Positions 4,726 through 6,043 of a stretch of DNA of 6,043 nt are shown here, one piece after another. Source of the DNA: an uncultured Candidatus Saccharibacteria bacterium (lineage in GTDB: Bacteria; Patescibacteria; Saccharimonadia; Saccharimonadales; 2-12-FULL-41-12); contig CAMLDK010000054.1 of NCBI GenBank assembly GCA_946478995.1, positions 1 to 6,043 of the forward strand, written 5' to 3'. How positions within the stretch are numbered: position 1 is the first letter of the stretch; the number at the start of each line of letters is the position of its first letter. A program made the translations under genes and the position numbers. The notes under the pieces are model-generated. The model did not search any database, was not told the DNA's origin, and worked only from the letters and a program-made list of their open reading frames with translations.

Positions 4726-6043
4726 ATGCTTAAAACACAAAATAAACTTTATGAGGAAGCTAAAGAGGTATTGAGCCAAAATTACCGCGGCGGTTACACC
4801 GTGCCTTCTTCCGGACTCTATCCGCACCAGTGGCTTTGGGACAGCTGCTTTATAGCCATCGGCCTGCGTCATTACAATATAAAAAGAGCCAGGGATGAGC
4901 TTGTCAGCTTAAAAAACAGCCAATGGCAGAACGGCATGCTGCCGAATATCACCTTTCACAGCACTAATCTGAATTTTGACGACGAACTGTGGGACAGCCA
5001 ATGCAACAGATTCGCCCCGAAAACCGTAAAGACGTCGGGAATCACCCAGCCGCCGATGCTGGCCGAAGCCATCTATAAAGTCGGCTTGAAGCTTAAACCT
5101 CAGGAACGCAAAAAGTTTTACGAGGAGATGATCGACTGTCTGGTGCGGTACCACCAATGGCTTTATCTGGAGCGTGATCCGCACGGTACCGGCCTGATCT
5201 CGCTGGTGCACCCTTATGAGTCCGGCCTGGATAACAGTCCGGTCTGGCTGGCAGCGGTCCACCGGTTGAAATTCCCTTGGTGGATCAGGTTCTTCCGGAT
5301 CAAAAATTTCAAAAAATTTTTCAACTACTTCCGGCGCGACACCAAACGGGTTGCCGAAAGCGAGCGTATCAGCTTGTCTGACGCTGCAGAATATTTCTAT
5401 ATATTAAAAAAGCTTAAGAAATACAAATACGACAGCCGGGAAATCATCCAAAAATCCAAACCGATAGTCGAAGAGGTGGCTTTTAACAGCCTCCTGGTCC
5501 GTGCCAACCAAAGGCTTAAGCTTATAGCCGGTGAAGTCGGGTACGGCCTGCCGCGGCACCTGCTGGACCAAATGCGTAAGACCGAACAGTCGCTGGAAAA
5601 ATTATGGGACCCTAGGACGGAACGCTATTATTCGCGTTACCTTCGCAGTAAAAAGCCGATCAAAAAACCTACTATTTCTAGTCTGCTGCCGCTTTATGCA
5701 GGCAGCGTTTCACGTTCGCGCGCCGAGGAACTTGTCGGCCAGCTTAAAGACCACATGAGTTTTTCGCCGCACTATCCCGTTCCATCCGTACCGGTCAATG
5801 CAAAGGGTTTCAACCCGAACAACTTCTGGCAAGGACCGGCCTGGGTCAATACCAACTGGCTGATCATCGAGGGACTGCGTGATTATGGATATTTAAGCGA
5901 GGCTAAGGAGCTCAAGCAACAGACTATCAGAATGGTCAGTGAAGCCGGTTTTTACGAGTACTTCTCTCCATTTGACGGGCACGGCAAAGGCGCGCCAAAC
6001 TTCTCCTGGACTGCCGCCCTTACCATCGACCTTATCAAATCTT
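4726..6043 (+). CDS. GH63 / mannosylglycerate-hydrolase-like glycoside hydrolase, 3' end cut
   Basis: The open frame runs 439 codons from ATG to the window edge. The sequence is that of an (alpha/alpha)6-barrel inverting glycosidase of the MGH1-like/GH63 group, related to mannosyl- and glucosylglycerate hydrolases and more distantly to trehalase. Motifs: HQWLWDSCF at 34-42; ITQPPMLAEA at 106-115; ESGLDNSP at 165-172; FWQGPAWVNTNW at 367-378; FYEYFSPFDG at 409-418; and FSWTAAL after it. By family analogy D169 is the likely general acid, E411 the general base and D39 a substrate-contacting residue. The spacing is close to the D43/D182/E419 that I recall for the Mycolicibacterium hassiacum glucosylglycerate hydrolase. 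No signal peptide, so probably cytoplasmic. Residues 185-208 are rich in Trp, Phe, Lys and Arg. Only a short C-terminal tail should be missing, since the last conserved family motif is present. Substrate unproven: glycosylglycerate, an alpha-linked oligosaccharide or trehalose are all possible. Divergent from the small membrane protein gene. Confidence 0.88.
   Translation, partial: MLKTQNKLYEEAKEVLSQNYRGGYTVPSSGLYPHQWLWDSCFIAIGLRHYNIKRARDELVSLKNSQWQNGMLPNITFHSTNLNFDDELWDSQCNRFAPKTVKTSGITQPPMLAEAIYKVGLKLKPQERKKFYEEMIDCLVRYHQWLYLERDPHGTGLISLVHPYESGLDNSPVWLAAVHRLKFPWWIRFFRIKNFKKFFNYFRRDTKRVAESERISLSDAAEYFYILKKLKKYKYDSREIIQKSKPIVEEVAFNSLLVRANQRLKLIAGEVGYGLPRHLLDQMRKTEQSLEKLWDPRTERYYSRYLRSKKPIKKPTISSLLPLYAGSVSRSRAEELVGQLKDHMSFSPHYPVPSVPVNAKGFNPNNFWQGPAWVNTNWLIIEGLRDYGYLSEAKELKQQTIRMVSEAGFYEYFSPFDGHGKGAPNFSWTAALTIDLIKS

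Noticed and set aside
4909..5262. Open frame on the minus strand (117 codons) inside the glycoside hydrolase gene
   Set aside because: It lies opposite the conserved ESGLDNSP region, whose frame is certain, and its product has no recognisable domain.
1..6043. Search for a defence system, mobile element, CRISPR array or toxin-antitoxin pair
   Set aside because: No transposase, integrase, nuclease, direct-repeat array or paired small genes could be seen on either strand. Base composition looks even across all six genes.

Overview
The window is almost entirely coding. It carries six protein genes and no mobile element, CRISPR array, rRNA or tRNA that I can recognise, and no gene-free stretch longer than 34 bases. 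GC is moderate (close to half by eye). TGA is used as a normal stop at the end of pheS. The sequence suggests a bacterium, probably of the Candidate Phyla Radiation (Patescibacteria; Saccharibacteria would fit). The reasons are divergent PheS/PheT motifs, a DUF5665-like small membrane protein, very tight packing, and start regions without Shine-Dalgarno sites. This placement is an inference of modest confidence. The standard stop code argues against Gracilibacteria and Absconditabacteria, which read TGA as glycine.

Layout, left to right. Positions 1-2283 (minus) hold most of pheT, cut by the left edge near its C-terminus. Positions 2280-3314 (minus) hold pheS, which overlaps pheT by four bases (ATGA). 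Together they encode the two subunits of phenylalanyl-tRNA synthetase. Positions 3341-3898 (minus) hold an NAD(P)H-dependent FMN reductase-like flavoprotein, 26 bases upstream of pheS. A 34-base divergent gap separates it from a YajQ-family nucleotide-binding protein at 3933-4430 (plus). That gene converges, with two bases between stop codons, on a small membrane protein at 4433-4696 (minus). A 29-base divergent gap then leads to a cytoplasmic glycoside hydrolase of the GH63/mannosylglycerate-hydrolase-like (alpha/alpha)6-barrel type at 4726-6043 (plus), cut by the right edge just after its last conserved motif.

The strongest non-coding signal is in the start regions. The three minus-strand genes that follow a gap each have an extended -10 element (TGnTAnnAT) only 7-8 bases before the ATG. 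That would place transcription starts at or within two bases of the start codon (leaderless mRNAs). The only operon-internal gene, pheT, instead has a GAGG Shine-Dalgarno-like site at normal spacing. Both divergent gaps also have interlocking -10 elements on the two strands, which suggests symmetric bidirectional promoters. Apart from pheS-pheT, the genes look like a housekeeping neighbourhood with no shared pathway. I saw no clear candidate for an undescribed multi-gene system.
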